Shown here piece after piece: positions 39,265 through 50,817 of a stretch of DNA of 64,000 nucleotides. Both the position numbers and the translations under genes were made by a program. Source of the DNA: Oscheius dolichura. Taxonomy: Eukaryota > Nematoda > Chromadorea > Rhabditida > Rhabditidae. The stretch covers positions 9,982,001 to 10,046,000 of the forward strand of contig OW051497.1 in assembly GCA_932521035.1 (NCBI GenBank), written 5' to 3'. The first letter of the stretch is position 1. Each line of letters opens with the position of its first letter. The notes under the pieces were generated by a model that ran no database searches, had not been told where the DNA came from, and worked only from the letters and a program-made list of their open reading frames with translations.

Positions 39265-42200
39265 TTATTTGCTGTAATAGACACGATAATAGAGAGTCTT
39301 CGAGCGCCACAATGAGTACGAGTTGTCGAATTTTAACAGGTAAACACCACGGCCGGGATAAGCGTGGCTACCGGCGTAGACCTGGAAGATATTGATTTAT
39401 CCCCTGCCAAACTTTCAAGAAAAAAACAAACCTCCTCGTGACAATCGCGCCTGTACACGGGTATGATCTCATCCTGCCGCGGCTTGCTCGGGTCCCGGGC
39501 TCGTCTCGACGGAGAGCCTGTCTCCACGTCGTTTGAATTCTGCTGGGGAGGGATCCCCTCCTCAACACCTTCCTCATACTCCTCCTCATCATCCGACTCG
39601 CTCACATGTATTGACACCTCAAAATGAATGTGTTTTCTTGACGGTCCCGCTGATATACCTGGTTGTTGTCAGCAATGGACCATTCGAAGTATACCCCGAA
39701 ACCAATATCGTAGTGGTCTGTTGCGAACTCCCAGAACAGACAGGTGCCGTCTTCATGCGTGGGAACCCGAATCTAAACAGCCTCTTATTACTATCCCCCG
39801 GGTGCCTTACAGTGACGGTCTCGCCGTGTCCGACTTTGATTATCCCCTCTGTTCCTTCTTTCTTAATGTTGTTCTTAAACTCCTGAATGTCTTTTCTGTT
39901 CCATAACGAGGCCGGTGAGATTTCTGGGTTCGCTGAAAACATTTCCATTTCGTCTTGTCTTTACAATGTTGCTCATGCCGCGTTTTTTGGATGACGTAGC
40001 GTCGTCACCTTTTTCCCGAATGGCAGGAGAAAAAAAACTTGCTGCAGCATTTCTCCTCTCTTTGTCTACCCTTCTCTTGACACATAAAGCTGACTTCTTT
40101 TTATAACCACTTTGAGAAAAAAGCGTTTTTATGCCCTTTACACAATATCCACCATGCTGGCCAGACATGCTGGGTGGCCACATTTTACACAAGCGGAATT
40201 CATATAGAGAGATAAAAAGTTTAAAAATAAGCATTTTCCAAAATGGACATATAGCTTGCAGCACATGAAAAATGGCGGTATGAAAATGTTTACAAAACAC
40301 GCAGAAAACCTACAGTGACAGAAGAGTCCCATCTGTGCATGAATTGAAGACACTTAAAGGGTTTTAATATCCAATTGTCCTTTCCCAGATGGATAAACTC
40401 TCTTCCTCTCCCTTGAAACTTACATGGCAGGTCGTCTCCTGGCTCCTCGTCGGAGACGTCACTGTCATCATCTTGCTGGCGGCGTTCGTCCGCAGTCAGT
40501 TCCTTTTTCTCACTGTCCGGTACAGCGGCTTCAGCCTGTTGTGCGTATACTTGGGCCATGTATTGCTGATAATGTTGCTCTTGTAGCTGTCGAATTAAGG
40601 CTTCTTGCTGAAAAAATAAGCATTTTTTAAGCTCTGCGGGCAGTTTATTTCCGTAGAAAAAAATTGTTGTGCTCCTTAAGATTTCCCCCCTAAAAACAAA
40701 GACATCTTTCCTGTCACGAGTGGTCAGCCGTCAAATCAGCTGTTTAGGGGGACACTTTCGGGATCACAGTTAGCTCACGAGCCTCACTTTACAGCAAACG
40801 ACTTAACCCTCGCGCAAAACCGAGAGAGCCCCTCCCTTCATCCACAATCAATCCATCCTGCGCAAGGGGAACTTCTGCAGAGAACAGTCAACTGTCGGAA
40901 TCTCCGGTCTTTAGAGCCTAGAGATCTCCTCAGCCGCGCCTCTTTCTCTTGGTTTACGGGGTTGTCAAGAGATGGACAGTCAAATATTTTGATCTTAGCT
41001 TGCTTGAAATCTGGAATCTCCTTTCCCTTTCAAAACAATCGTTATTCAGTATCCTTTTTCCTTTTCCAATAGCTTTCTTTCCCCCTACACAGGAGAACAA
41101 AAATATTATTATGATTAATTGCCGAAAAAAATTCGTCTCGTTTTCTCACGGCGCCGACTCATTTACATGAGACAGACGAAGCGTTTCAGTGCCATCTTGA
41201 TGACAACCGTCGATGCGCTGAACACCGACTGTCTTTCCCAAATATTTCTAAATCTTAGCTTTGTTGACAGGGTAAAGATTGAAAGCGTCTGTCAGGCATG
41301 GAATTCCGTCCTCCAGGTAAACTTGACCCATTCATCTTTGAAAATTGCCCTTTTTTCAGCAACAGAGCTGCTTCAAAGACATGGTGGCTCTCAATTTCGC
41401 TGATTATTTATGCAGTTGCAGCACAGAGTACTACCAACAGGTGGGCATTCCTCATTTGAGCTTTCAATTGATTTGTAGGAAAGCCTCAGCTTTGGACCAA
41501 CAGTCTTAGGTATTGTTGAGAGGTGCGGCGTCTACGTCAAAGACCTCTCATTCGGACAGCGATGGCTCAAAATCTCTCAAGAGATAATGGACAGCATTGC
41601 CACGTAGGCAAATAACAATTGAAGAAAAAGAGCGTCGACTTCAGGAATTGTCATCGATTGAGGGTTATTGACCTGGGTGCTGTTATCCTCAACGCGGATA
41701 TCTCGCCTCTTCTTGATAAGGTGGCCCCCGTGCTGGAGGAATTCTCCCTGGAGGAGACTAGTTGGGTTAATGAGGCGCATTCCATGAAGGTTGGTGAATA
41801 AACCTACCGTATTCTTTTATTCAATTAGGTTCAAAGCTACTTCCCCAAAATGACCAATCTCAAAAAGTTGAACCTGCACTCTGCCATGTTCAAATTAAAT
41901 CAGCTGGATCGGCTTCCAGGAAATCTCAAGTAATACCCATTCCCGCGGAGGTTGTAAAATTTTAATGATTTAGATTTGTCGATATCGGAGGAGCAAAGCC
42001 ATTTGCAAGCGATGTTTTCGCCCGGTTCCTCACCAGACAACAAAATCTTCATGAGCTACATGTGGCTCCAATTCCGGTTGTGGACAGCGTTGTTTTGCTG
42101 GCCATGGGTCAGCTGCCCCGGCTTCAGGTGCTAAACATCGGCTACAGTCATCAGATCGAGCATAGCTACGATCCCTTGGCTGGATTAGCCCGATTAAAGA

Positions 42201-45200
42201 CCCTCCGGATGCAGGTACGAAGACCAACGGGATATGTGAATATTAATCAGCCCCTTCTCAGAACCTGATGGGAATTAATGAAGTTACCCTGAGGCTGCTG
42301 CTCAGCAATATGACTCAATTAGAAACGCTTTCTATCAGGAACTGCAGGAATATTCACGACTACACCTTCCTGGGTCTCTGTACCTCATTATCTACCTTAG
42401 AAATTACGGATACTATGCAATTTGCCGATGAAGACTACCTCGTTCTTTGTACATATGGAAAACTTAAACGCCTGTCAATGGTCAACTGCTTTAATCTTTC
42501 AACCAGAGGAGTAAACATAGCCTCGACCAGGTGCCAGCTGAAGGAGGTTTGCCCGACTAACAGTTATTAACGGGAGCTGCTTTCAGCTGGTGGTAAACAA
42601 ATGTTCCCAAGTGAATGATGAAATGATGTATATGCTGGCATCAACTCAACGCGAATTGGAGAGCATCTCTCTTCAGGGCTGTTCCGCCATCACGAGGTAA
42701 TGAATCCAGGGACAGGGATTAATCTCAACATTCACAGCAAGGGAGTAGCTGCCCTGGGCTGGCTGCGCAATATCCTTCTCCTGAGGGAGATTGATATCTC
42801 CAGGAATAGGAACATCGACGATACGGTAGTTACCAGCCTCCACAACGCCCTCACAATGGCTTATCGCCGAGACGATGCCAAGAAGTTTGGGTACAATGAC
42901 GACGATCCCTGTTGTGGAAAGATCACAGAGAAGGTAATCGCGGAGGGAACGTAAACAAGCTTGTCCCCATTTAGAAACTATTGATGTACATATTCGACAC
43001 GAGTATCACTTCGCGGGTAGAGGACCAAGTGAATGATTTGATCACGTTGTGCTAATTTAGCTAACTAATAAATTATACTAACTTGCTCGGACTCCTGGGG
43101 AAACTGCTGTTGAGCGTAGGCACTGAACTGGTGGTAGGTCTGGGCGTTTAAGGCTGCTTGAATCTGCTTTCTACAAAAATAGCAGGTATACTGTAAAAGG
43201 GAATATGAACCTCTGCGCCTCGAAGACTTCCCAATTCGGTTGTTGAACTTGTGGCCGGCTGGAGAGATCTTTTAACTCGGCGGACTCGGGATGTTGTCTT
43301 CTGGAAAACAAGCAATTTGGATAATTGTAGGCTCGGATAATTTCTACAAGATAATGGAGGGTGAAGCTCTCCGGACAGGAGCCAAATCAACTATGGAGAT
43401 CGATGCGGCCCAGCGAGAGGAGTTCTGCCATGTGAGCCGAGCGAACACGCCCTCTTTCGCTCATTACGCTAGATAGAATACGACGTCTTGTACCATTTAC
43501 GGTATGCATCAACAAAAAAGTACAAAAGACGTGGAAAATATGGTTATTTTCGCTCAAGCAATCAGCTGCTTGTTAGGGAAACAATAGGAATAGCACGTAC
43601 AAAATATTCCGATTGTTGGAAGGCCTGATTCTCTCTTTGGGGATTCACCGTTCGTGGAAAAGCTGCAGCTTCGGAAATTTCGAAAACAAGTGTACAAGTT
43701 GAGCAATAAACTGTACTGCGAATTCCTCTTGGGATCCGAGAACTACGGTAGGCTTCCCAAGAGAAATTCACCGATCCCTATATATCAAAACAATGATAAA
43801 AAGAGCCCCTCTCCTTATATGAATAACTCTCACGTTATTAAAGTAGGGATTCGGATATTTACGCTACTATAAATGGGATATGAATTAATAGCAGTTGAAA
43901 ACATGTGAAAAGCGCTATTCCAGGACAGCAGCCCTCGAAAGGATGAGATCATTGACTGGCATACGAAATGAAGAGGAAATGTCATCATCGTGACTGATCT
44001 CCCATGTCCTCCCCCAAATAATTAGACTTCAATTAAGCCACTTTGAAGAAGGAACTTGAAACGTACCCGATGGGTTCAATTGCATCTGCAATGAAATTCT
44101 TGAACGGCGGACACACGCGGTCAATCATGAAGACGAAGGAAGCCATGGCTTCTTCTTTATTCACTGATCCCAAATTCTGCCAAGCTTTCCTGAAATAGAG
44201 GATAAAAAATAGAGAGGAAAGTCAGTTTAGGTCAATGGGTCGGACCTAATTGTGAGAGGGATACTAACGAGGCCCTCGGGCTTGGTTGTGTCTGCGGAAG
44301 TGAAGACTTTGATTAAAACAACATCTCAAAGAAACAGAGAAAAAGAGGACAAGGCACAGACAGCTCCCAGGAGGAGTTGCCGCTCCAGGCGTTTGGAATT
44401 GAATAAAGTCTGTTAGTTTAGTTGTTGAGCGAAGCCATGATGAGAGGAGCAAATTCAATCAGCGCGCCACAATTCCCTCTTCTTATTGTGCTTCATACAA
44501 TTTCGAACAACTTCTTTTGGTACACCTTAGGCAGTCAAGTAAATTGTTTTCTTAAGAGGAAGAGCAATTTAAAGCAAATGAGCGGGAAGGAGACACACAG
44601 CCGCTGGCTGGGGACCACTTGAAGTACCGTCTCCTGACTTCGTTTAAGATGTGCCAGCTGGACATGAATATTCAAAAAAGAATCTGCCAATAACAAGCTT
44701 TCACAGCCTTCAGGAGAAGAACTTCTCTCTTCGGAAATTTGAAAGAACGCCCGAAAGTAGTGGGCCACAACCTAATTTGTTCAACAAAGTCCCCTCTATA
44801 GCTAATGGATCCCTCCCCAAAAAAAGCTGAGAGCTTTCTTTTAAAACCCCCTCTCAGATAATTTAAAATCCAAAGAAAAGGAAAAGTCCCCTGGGAGAGT
44901 TAGCCATTGACAAGAGGAAAGACAGATTGGAGGAGTCTAAAATTATGGCGATTTTAAATAGACCGAAAAAAAGAGCATATTTACGGGAACGTGATATGAC
45001 CAGTGCCATGATGGATGAAGTAGGAGTGAGGGAGAGGACGGGTTTATTAACAGGGGAATTCTGGGATAGACTAACACGTATCGCCCCCACGTATATCTGG
45101 GAGAACATCTGATGAATTCGTAAGGAGGAAGATGTTTAGATTCCCGGTCCTCTAAAGACAGAAACCTATGAGAGAATATGGAACACATCGGTCCTCAGGG

Positions 45201-47298
45201 GGACAAGCACGCAAAGGATTTTAGAGCTTGACATGATTGGAAAAGACATTCTGGCTGTCAGTAAGCATCTAACATGTTCGGGGGAGGCATATTTATGACC
45301 GCCATTAGAGTCTGGCCGAATTTCTTTTAACTGAAAAATGGATGTTCAATTCTTTGTTTGAGAGAGCTGCAGAAACGACGTTACAGGAAAGGAGTGCCGT
45401 ACAAAGAAATTAGATTGTCACGAGAGTTGAACAACAGAATATGGAGAGGAGAGTGCATCAAAATTCTCGAGAGAACATCGCTTCTAGTTCAACTTTCAGT
45501 TTCTCAAGCTCGTTGATCCCCCCTCCCGCCTACATAATGAAAACTATAAACCGACCATTTGGTCGCCATTAGGGAGTGGTGTCTTCCCCCCGAAACTTAT
45601 TATTTGGATAATTACATCAAACAGAATGACTTCAATGGCGATCATTCAAAGGGTTCATGATAAATCGGGAAGAGGATGGCTCTTTTTTCGCCGGGGAAGG
45701 TCTAATATGCTCAGCCGATACGGAAATGTGTCATAAGGGGCTTCTCCTTTCCTTAATAATGTAAAAAGCACCAAAACAAGTCTTACAATTAGCCGGTGGG
45801 CGCAATGTACTTGGGGAAAAATAAGGATGGACACAACAAAATAATGCCACTCCGGGTGAAATGAGCTATTTTCTGGAGTAATCGAAAATCCTAGAAAGGT
45901 GGGGGATGGGGAAATAAAGATGAAGGAAGTGTCCGAGAACTCAAGAGACTCCGCGGGCCACTTAGCTTATTAAGGAGCATTGTGACAAAATAGATAAAGT
46001 GCTCAGAAATCAGGAGCATCTCTTGGGGGCACGTACTGCATGGGTAAACGCCAAAAAGCCGGCCCCCTTGAATTGTTTAAAATAGGTTTTGTTGATAGAA
46101 GGAAGAGCAAGGAAAGTGGATGCTGCACCGAAAGTGCCGCCGGGGGCCATCTGTAGCTGTCAGCATAAAATATATTGCACCAGCTGAGGAACTGAAGAAC
46201 CCCCGAAATCAATGAAGCTGACGGTGTTCGACATAGTAATCCCTGTGGACTAGTCCAGAAGAAATAATAACATATGGGAACATGGAATACTAATCCATAG
46301 GCATGGCGCCGCGTGGGATGATGGCAGGGAGTAGGATCAACTACGGAAAATTAGATAAGGCCACTGTGAATTTGGGTTAATCTCTTCTATTAGGTCGCGA
46401 CTCATTTCAAGGAAAATTATATGCGAATTGGGGTAAATATTTAAGTACAGCACGTTCGCTTTTTTGATTTGCACTTTTCCCAATACGGGATAATGTGTAT
46501 ATTGCACAAAAGAGGAACACATCATCTATAAGACATTCAATTAAACATAATTTGAATCCAGGAAGTTTTTCTGCTCTGCATTGAAGAACCTTCAACTTTT
46601 TTTAGGCTCCTTAAAAGAAAAAAAGGACAAACTACGCGAACTAAAATAAAGAGGAAAATTTGTTTTTGAAGAAATTTTTCTTAAGCTTCAAAATAAGCTA
46701 ATTTTAAATTAAATTCGTCTGAAGAGTTGTTGTTGCCACAAACAGATAAGCGCATGTGCACCTTTCTCTACTCAAACATACTTCAAATAGAGGAAAAATG
46801 AAAGAACAACACGCCAGAGAACACTTTTTAAACGCGTTTGAACATCAACATCATACAGAAACCACTTCTTCTTCGGTCTGGCTTAGTCATAATCTAAGGA
46901 AAAAACAGAAGCTAAGCTTCAAAAATCGAAAACCAACGCAAAGCACTCACGTTATATCGGATCCGACAAAGTCGAACCATCCTGCTGATTCAGAACTTTC
47001 TGAATAGGGGCCTTGCCTAACCTAAAATGCGTAAAACATCATAAATAAATGAAAAGAGGCATACCTGTTTACTGAGGGCCATCAATCTTACTCTATCCTC
47101 GTATGGAACGGCCAATTCGCCTGATCTTTCCTTTTCTAGAAATTTTGTAAATTGAAACAATTAGAAATTTCCCCTACCTTTATAATATTTTATAGCTTTC
47201 TTATAACATACTTCTAAGGGGTAACCAAATTCACTCTCTACCAGTTGAAGCTCCGTAAGTTTCACATGATTGTTGTTAGAAAATTCCTCGGTTGACAT
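39265..47298 (-). CDS. ACBD3: ACBD3/GCP60-like Golgi protein (ACB domain, Gln-rich region, GOLD domain)
   Basis: Golgi-resident adaptor family that binds acyl-CoA, giantin/golgin partners and PI4-kinase beta. Eleven phase-consistent exons (47178-47298, 47065-47135, 46951-47021, 44067-44189, 43211-43300, 43083-43170, 40424-40607, 39811-39932, 39659-39772, 39432-39617, 39265-39381) give 428 aa. The ACB domain spans roughly residues 20-130: [56 protein letters not shown]. The middle is Gln-rich ([20 protein letters not shown]), as in ACBD3. The C-terminal GOLD domain is clear: [20 protein letters not shown] and [20 protein letters not shown], ending VYYSK. It differs from vertebrate ACBD3 in a short linker between ACB and Gln regions. 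Introns 40608-43082 and 44190-46950 are huge for this genome, and the first hosts an F-box gene on the other strand. Confidence 0.92.
41167..43055 (+). CDS. F-box/leucine-rich-repeat protein nested in an ACBD3 intron
   Basis: Predicted substrate receptor of an SCF (Skp1-Cullin-F-box) ubiquitin ligase. Ten phase-consistent exons (41167-41316, 41360-41440, 41479-41603, 41645-41789, 41829-41929, 41974-42214, 42262-42546, 42587-42696, 42738-42933, 42975-43055) give 504 aa. The F-box lies near residues 18-50: [20 protein letters not shown] then [12 protein letters not shown]. Leucine-rich repeats of FBXL type follow, for example [59 protein letters not shown] and [17 protein letters not shown]. 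An alternative start is the second ATG ([10 protein letters not shown]). The whole gene, with poly(A) signal AATAAA at 43067, lies on the strand opposite to ACBD3 inside its 2.5 kb intron. Confidence 0.88.
43067..43072 (+). terminator. Poly(A) signal of the nested F-box gene
   Basis: AATAAA 12 nt after the stop codon and only about 10 nt before the edge of the next ACBD3 exon (43083). The 3' UTR is therefore very short, or overlaps that exon antisense. Confidence 0.6.
43301..44066 (-). other. ACBD3 intron 4 (766 nt)
   Basis: Donor GTACGT at 44061-44066 and acceptor TTTTCCAG at 43301-43308 join in phase between AIEPIG and RQHPESAEL. No additional exon is required. Plus-strand open frames here (43291-43476 and 43654-43872) are unassigned. 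It corresponds to the place where vertebrate ACBD3 has a long charged Glu/Arg linker, which I could not find. Confidence 0.45.
44190..46950 (-). other. ACBD3 intron 3 (2.76 kb), content unresolved
   Basis: It splits the ACB domain between GSDI and KAWQNL. The size would allow another nested gene, but I found none that I can defend. Plus-strand frame 44927-45112 ([20 protein letters not shown]) and leftward frame 46003-46212 have no recognisable domains or splice architecture. Confidence 0.45.
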
Positions 47299-47687
47299 TA
47301 CTGAAATTGATTAAAAATTCTAGTCATTAATTTAAAAATTAGAACGAAACATTAAAATTAAAGGTACACGGAACTGTGACACGGCGAAAAGGCACCGTAT
47401 TGGACAGTTCCAAGTTGAGCGCGAATACTTCCGCTTTCCGTGGGAAACGCGAAAAGGTCAATAGGCCGCGTCTATTACTGGAGTAACCAGGTGGAACGGC
47501 ATCGTTTTCAGGAGAAAAAAAGAGAAGTGCAAATATGTATAACAGAATCAACAGAGGTCCGTTGGGAGAGGAGTTGTTTACGAGGAGATCTTTATTTCAA
47601 GGAAAACAGCGGAATGCCATCCAAATGAGCAGGCTAAGAAACTGGTTCAACAACTCGGGAAAGACAGAGTGTTATGACACGGGTTGA

Positions 47688-48322
47688 TCAATTTTGCTTC
47701 GAGTGAATATCAGAGATATTGGCCAGTAGAGTTTGGATGATGTGCTGGTCGATGTAAGGAGCGAGAAAAGTGGTGAGGTCTTCAATGGACTCGAGGGGCC
47801 CATTCCCCGAAGAGGTACTCGGCCGGGCGGTCTGAAATGACCAAGATTAATTAAATCAAGGCTATTATACTTACCCAACTATCAGGATCGGCATCCGTAA
47901 ATTCTTCCAAGCGGACTTTCACCTCGTGATACTGTTCCCTAATCACATTAGAATAAATAAAATATAACTGAATCTCTTACGGTGTCATGTTTTCCTCCAA
48001 TACACGTGAAATTTCCAGAATAGCAGAAGGAAGTTCTCTTGAATTGTTTCGAGCTGGTCGTGGCATTGTCTCCAGTCGTTCTTTTTCCATTTCCTCCCAT
48101 TTTTCGTTCTCCCTCTTGATTTCCTCCTTAGTAGGACGATTTTTCTTTCCACCTTTGACTCGCAGCGACTTTGTATCGGTTAGATGAGCATTTCCTTCGT
48201 ATTCATCACACCAACTTACATCAATCTAGAAGAAAACATCGTTAAAATTAGAAATAAAAGGTTACCTCTGCGTTAAACTTTGCCAATTCCTCGTATTCCT
48301 CCTTGGTTAACTGATTTGACAT
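47688..48322 (-). CDS. Small hydrophilic protein of unknown function
   Basis: Four phase-consistent exons (48266-48322, 47981-48225, 47875-47938, 47688-47831) give 169 aa. The start MSNQLTKEEYEELAKFNAE is acidic. A Trp/Asp segment follows (IDVSWCDEYEGNA), then a Lys-rich stretch (KGGKKNRPTKEEIKRENEKW) and a helical acidic C-terminus (LTTFLAPYIDQHIIQTLLAN). No signal peptide or membrane span, so presumably cytosolic or nuclear. I do not recognise the family. It lies 389 bp upstream of the ACBD3 ATG and 252 bp downstream of the next gene's stop, all on the same strand, and could share an operon with them. TTATAG lies just before the ATG. Confidence 0.75.
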
Positions 48323-48574
48323 GGAAACTATAAGGATTAGCCGATATTAACTAAAAGTGTAAGTAAAAGCAGAAAATACAGCAGAGTTAACATTAAACAA
48401 AAGAAACAAAAGACAAATTTATTCCAACAAGAATTTTACGAAGCGTATTCTCTCGCAACTGGCGCGAATCACAAGCGGGAATATACACAAACGCCGAAAA
48501 TTCGAAATGTGCCTCAGTTTTGAACACGGAAAGTTGAACTCGTTCTAGAGAAATTACTAGCCTAAACGGGGAAC

Positions 48575-50817
48575 TTAGAGGGTTGCCTTCGTTGCGATCT
48601 TCTCTTCACACCACTTCAGAATGTCCTCAGTGGTCCAGTAATCAGGAGTCATAGCCTTGTACATCTCCCAGACCTTGTTGCCAAAGTATTCGATGGTATC
48701 ATCGCACTGACACATGGATTCTTTCAATATAGACCAGAGTGATCACTTACATCCTGTGGAGAATGTTTGCTGCGGTGATTTTTGATCCAATCCTCATCGG
48801 GATCAGCAGGGAGCTCGCCGTTTTCAATCTTGGCGAAAACCTCCTTGGCGTAGATTTCCCGAAGACGCTTTATGTCCTTGTTGAGCCTTTCCAGACACAT
48901 TTCAACGTCGGCATTTCTCTTTTTTGCCTTCTTCTTGCTGGCCTTCTTCTTTGCATTTTTAGCAGCCTAAAACAAGGAACTGATATGAAAAACTGTCAAG
49001 GAGAAACATACCTTAGCGACTTTCTGAGCATCTGTCAGTTCAACATTGACGACGTCGATTTCTTCATCCTCGTCGTCGTCTTCGTCTGCATCTCTCAGTC
49101 CGATATAGTCGCCAATCTAAAAACATAAACAGCCGAGAATCTAAACTCACAGCTTTGCTCAGTGGACCAGACAGTTCGGAGGTAAACTTCTTACAAGACT
49201 GATAGACTCCTACAATGAATTCAACCTTGACTAAGAAATGCTCCCTGTAGTGAAGTTCTCGAACGTATGTCCTAAAAGAGAATGAATTAAAACGTAAAAA
49301 CACAATCTCACTTGATATTTTCGGTTGTGATGGGCAAGTAATCTTCGAACTCCTTTCGCATCTGAGGGATTGTCTTCATCTCAACGATTCCTATCATAAC
49401 AATAAGTGACACTGTGAAGTCGTGGGTCGTCTTTATATTACCACCTTGAATTTCCACTGGAAGAATATTTTAATAATTCAACAGTGAAGGAAACACTCAC
49501 TCATGAAGAAGTTCTTCGCTTTCTCGTACTTGTCATCTACATCGGATCCTAAAATCGTGTCTAATAGGTATCGAACGTCCATTGCAGCATTGTAGTAGAA
49601 ATGCCTCCGTAACTGAAAATTAAAAATGATTGTAAAGAGTACACGTAATGGCTACCTCGAAAATCCATTGAGGGTAGACGGATTCGTAGGTCTGAGTACA
49701 GACGCTGACCATAACCGGCTTGGGCTTTCTCTTCTTTCTATTAGCTCTTTTCATAGCTAACTGCAGCCGTCTCTCAGCCTTCTTGAAGCAACATTCACAA
49801 GTTTGAGTACCAGCCTCGACCTTCACTGCCGGCTCTTCTTCAAACTCGACTACTTCAATGGTCATGTTGCTATCGTCGCTGGAGGAATCGTCATCTCTCT
49901 CCGAATTGGCGCCGGATCCAGACGGCTGAGCGACATCGAACTCTTCTATGTCGGGGATATTGGTGAATCCACTTCCTCCAGCAGCCTGGCTCCCACTGGG
50001 TTCTTGAGAAGATCCCGCGGCATCCGATGGGTCACCCGCATCTTCTTCAACTTTTGCTATTGGCACTTCTTCTGGTAGGGGCTTTGGAACAGGCCGTTTC
50101 TTTTTATCAGGTGTCGAACATTCAATAGGCTCGCCAATCTCTACCACGTCGATCATTTCCGCTTCGTCCAACGAGTCGTCTTTCTTCGGAACAAGAGGGC
50201 CTCCCATATTCTTTGGCACAAGGTGTACACGCATCAGATTGGGGAAGGCATGGCGTATGGATACATCAGGACTGCACATTCCCACTTGTTGTGAGACGGC
50301 TTCCTTAGCATTTTCAACAGTTTCTACAACTTTGCGTTTAGCCTCCTTATCCCTGAATAATACCACCTTGTAAAATTTAAAGAAGAAAATACTCACTTCA
50401 ACCGTTTGACCCGTATCTTTACATGCCCCGTGAATCCTTTATGGATCTGATCTACCATTATAACATAGGCTGCCATTGACTGCTCTCTATCGGCGTTGTC
50501 CAAACAGGCCCATTCTTTCCTAGAAAATAAAATAAAATCATTTAAAAGGAATTACCCCAGGACGGTTTTTTCCTGTTGTCTTCTTCGAATAACATTTTTA
50601 GAGTCTGACCAGTTCCCGTGAACCACGTGTGCATATAACCCAGCCATTTTCTGCTGTTCAACCGGTGTCATAGTCTTATCAGCCTGTTTTTTCCTATCTA
50701 AATCGGCTGCATCAGTTCTCGAAAGCAAAAGTTGACCTTACCAACATGATAGCTTCTGGCGAGGTCGAATGCCTTCTCGATGGGCAGCTCACCAAGAACG
50801 CCGCCCAACTTCATCAT
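48575..50817 (-). CDS. Protein with divergent N-terminal acyl-CoA-binding-like domain and long charged tail
   Basis: Eleven phase-consistent exons (50742-50817, 50556-50697, 50397-50519, 49656-50352, 49501-49612, 49445-49456, 49312-49390, 49151-49271, 49012-49116, 48751-48966, 48575-48706) give 604 aa. Residues ~10-100 resemble an ACB domain: EKAFDLARSYHV, TMTPVEQQKMAGLYAHVVHG and KEWACLDNADREQSMAAYVI. The middle is low-complexity and acidic (SERDDDSSSDDSNMT) with a CXC-type motif (TQTCECCFKKAERR) and a second TQT motif. The C-terminal half is helical and charged, with a Lys-rich run (KNAKKKASKKKAKKRN), ending WTTEDILKWCEEKIATKATL. I know no protein with this combination. Exon 49445-49456 is only 12 nt. 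The start could be one codon later (MM). Confidence 0.75.
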
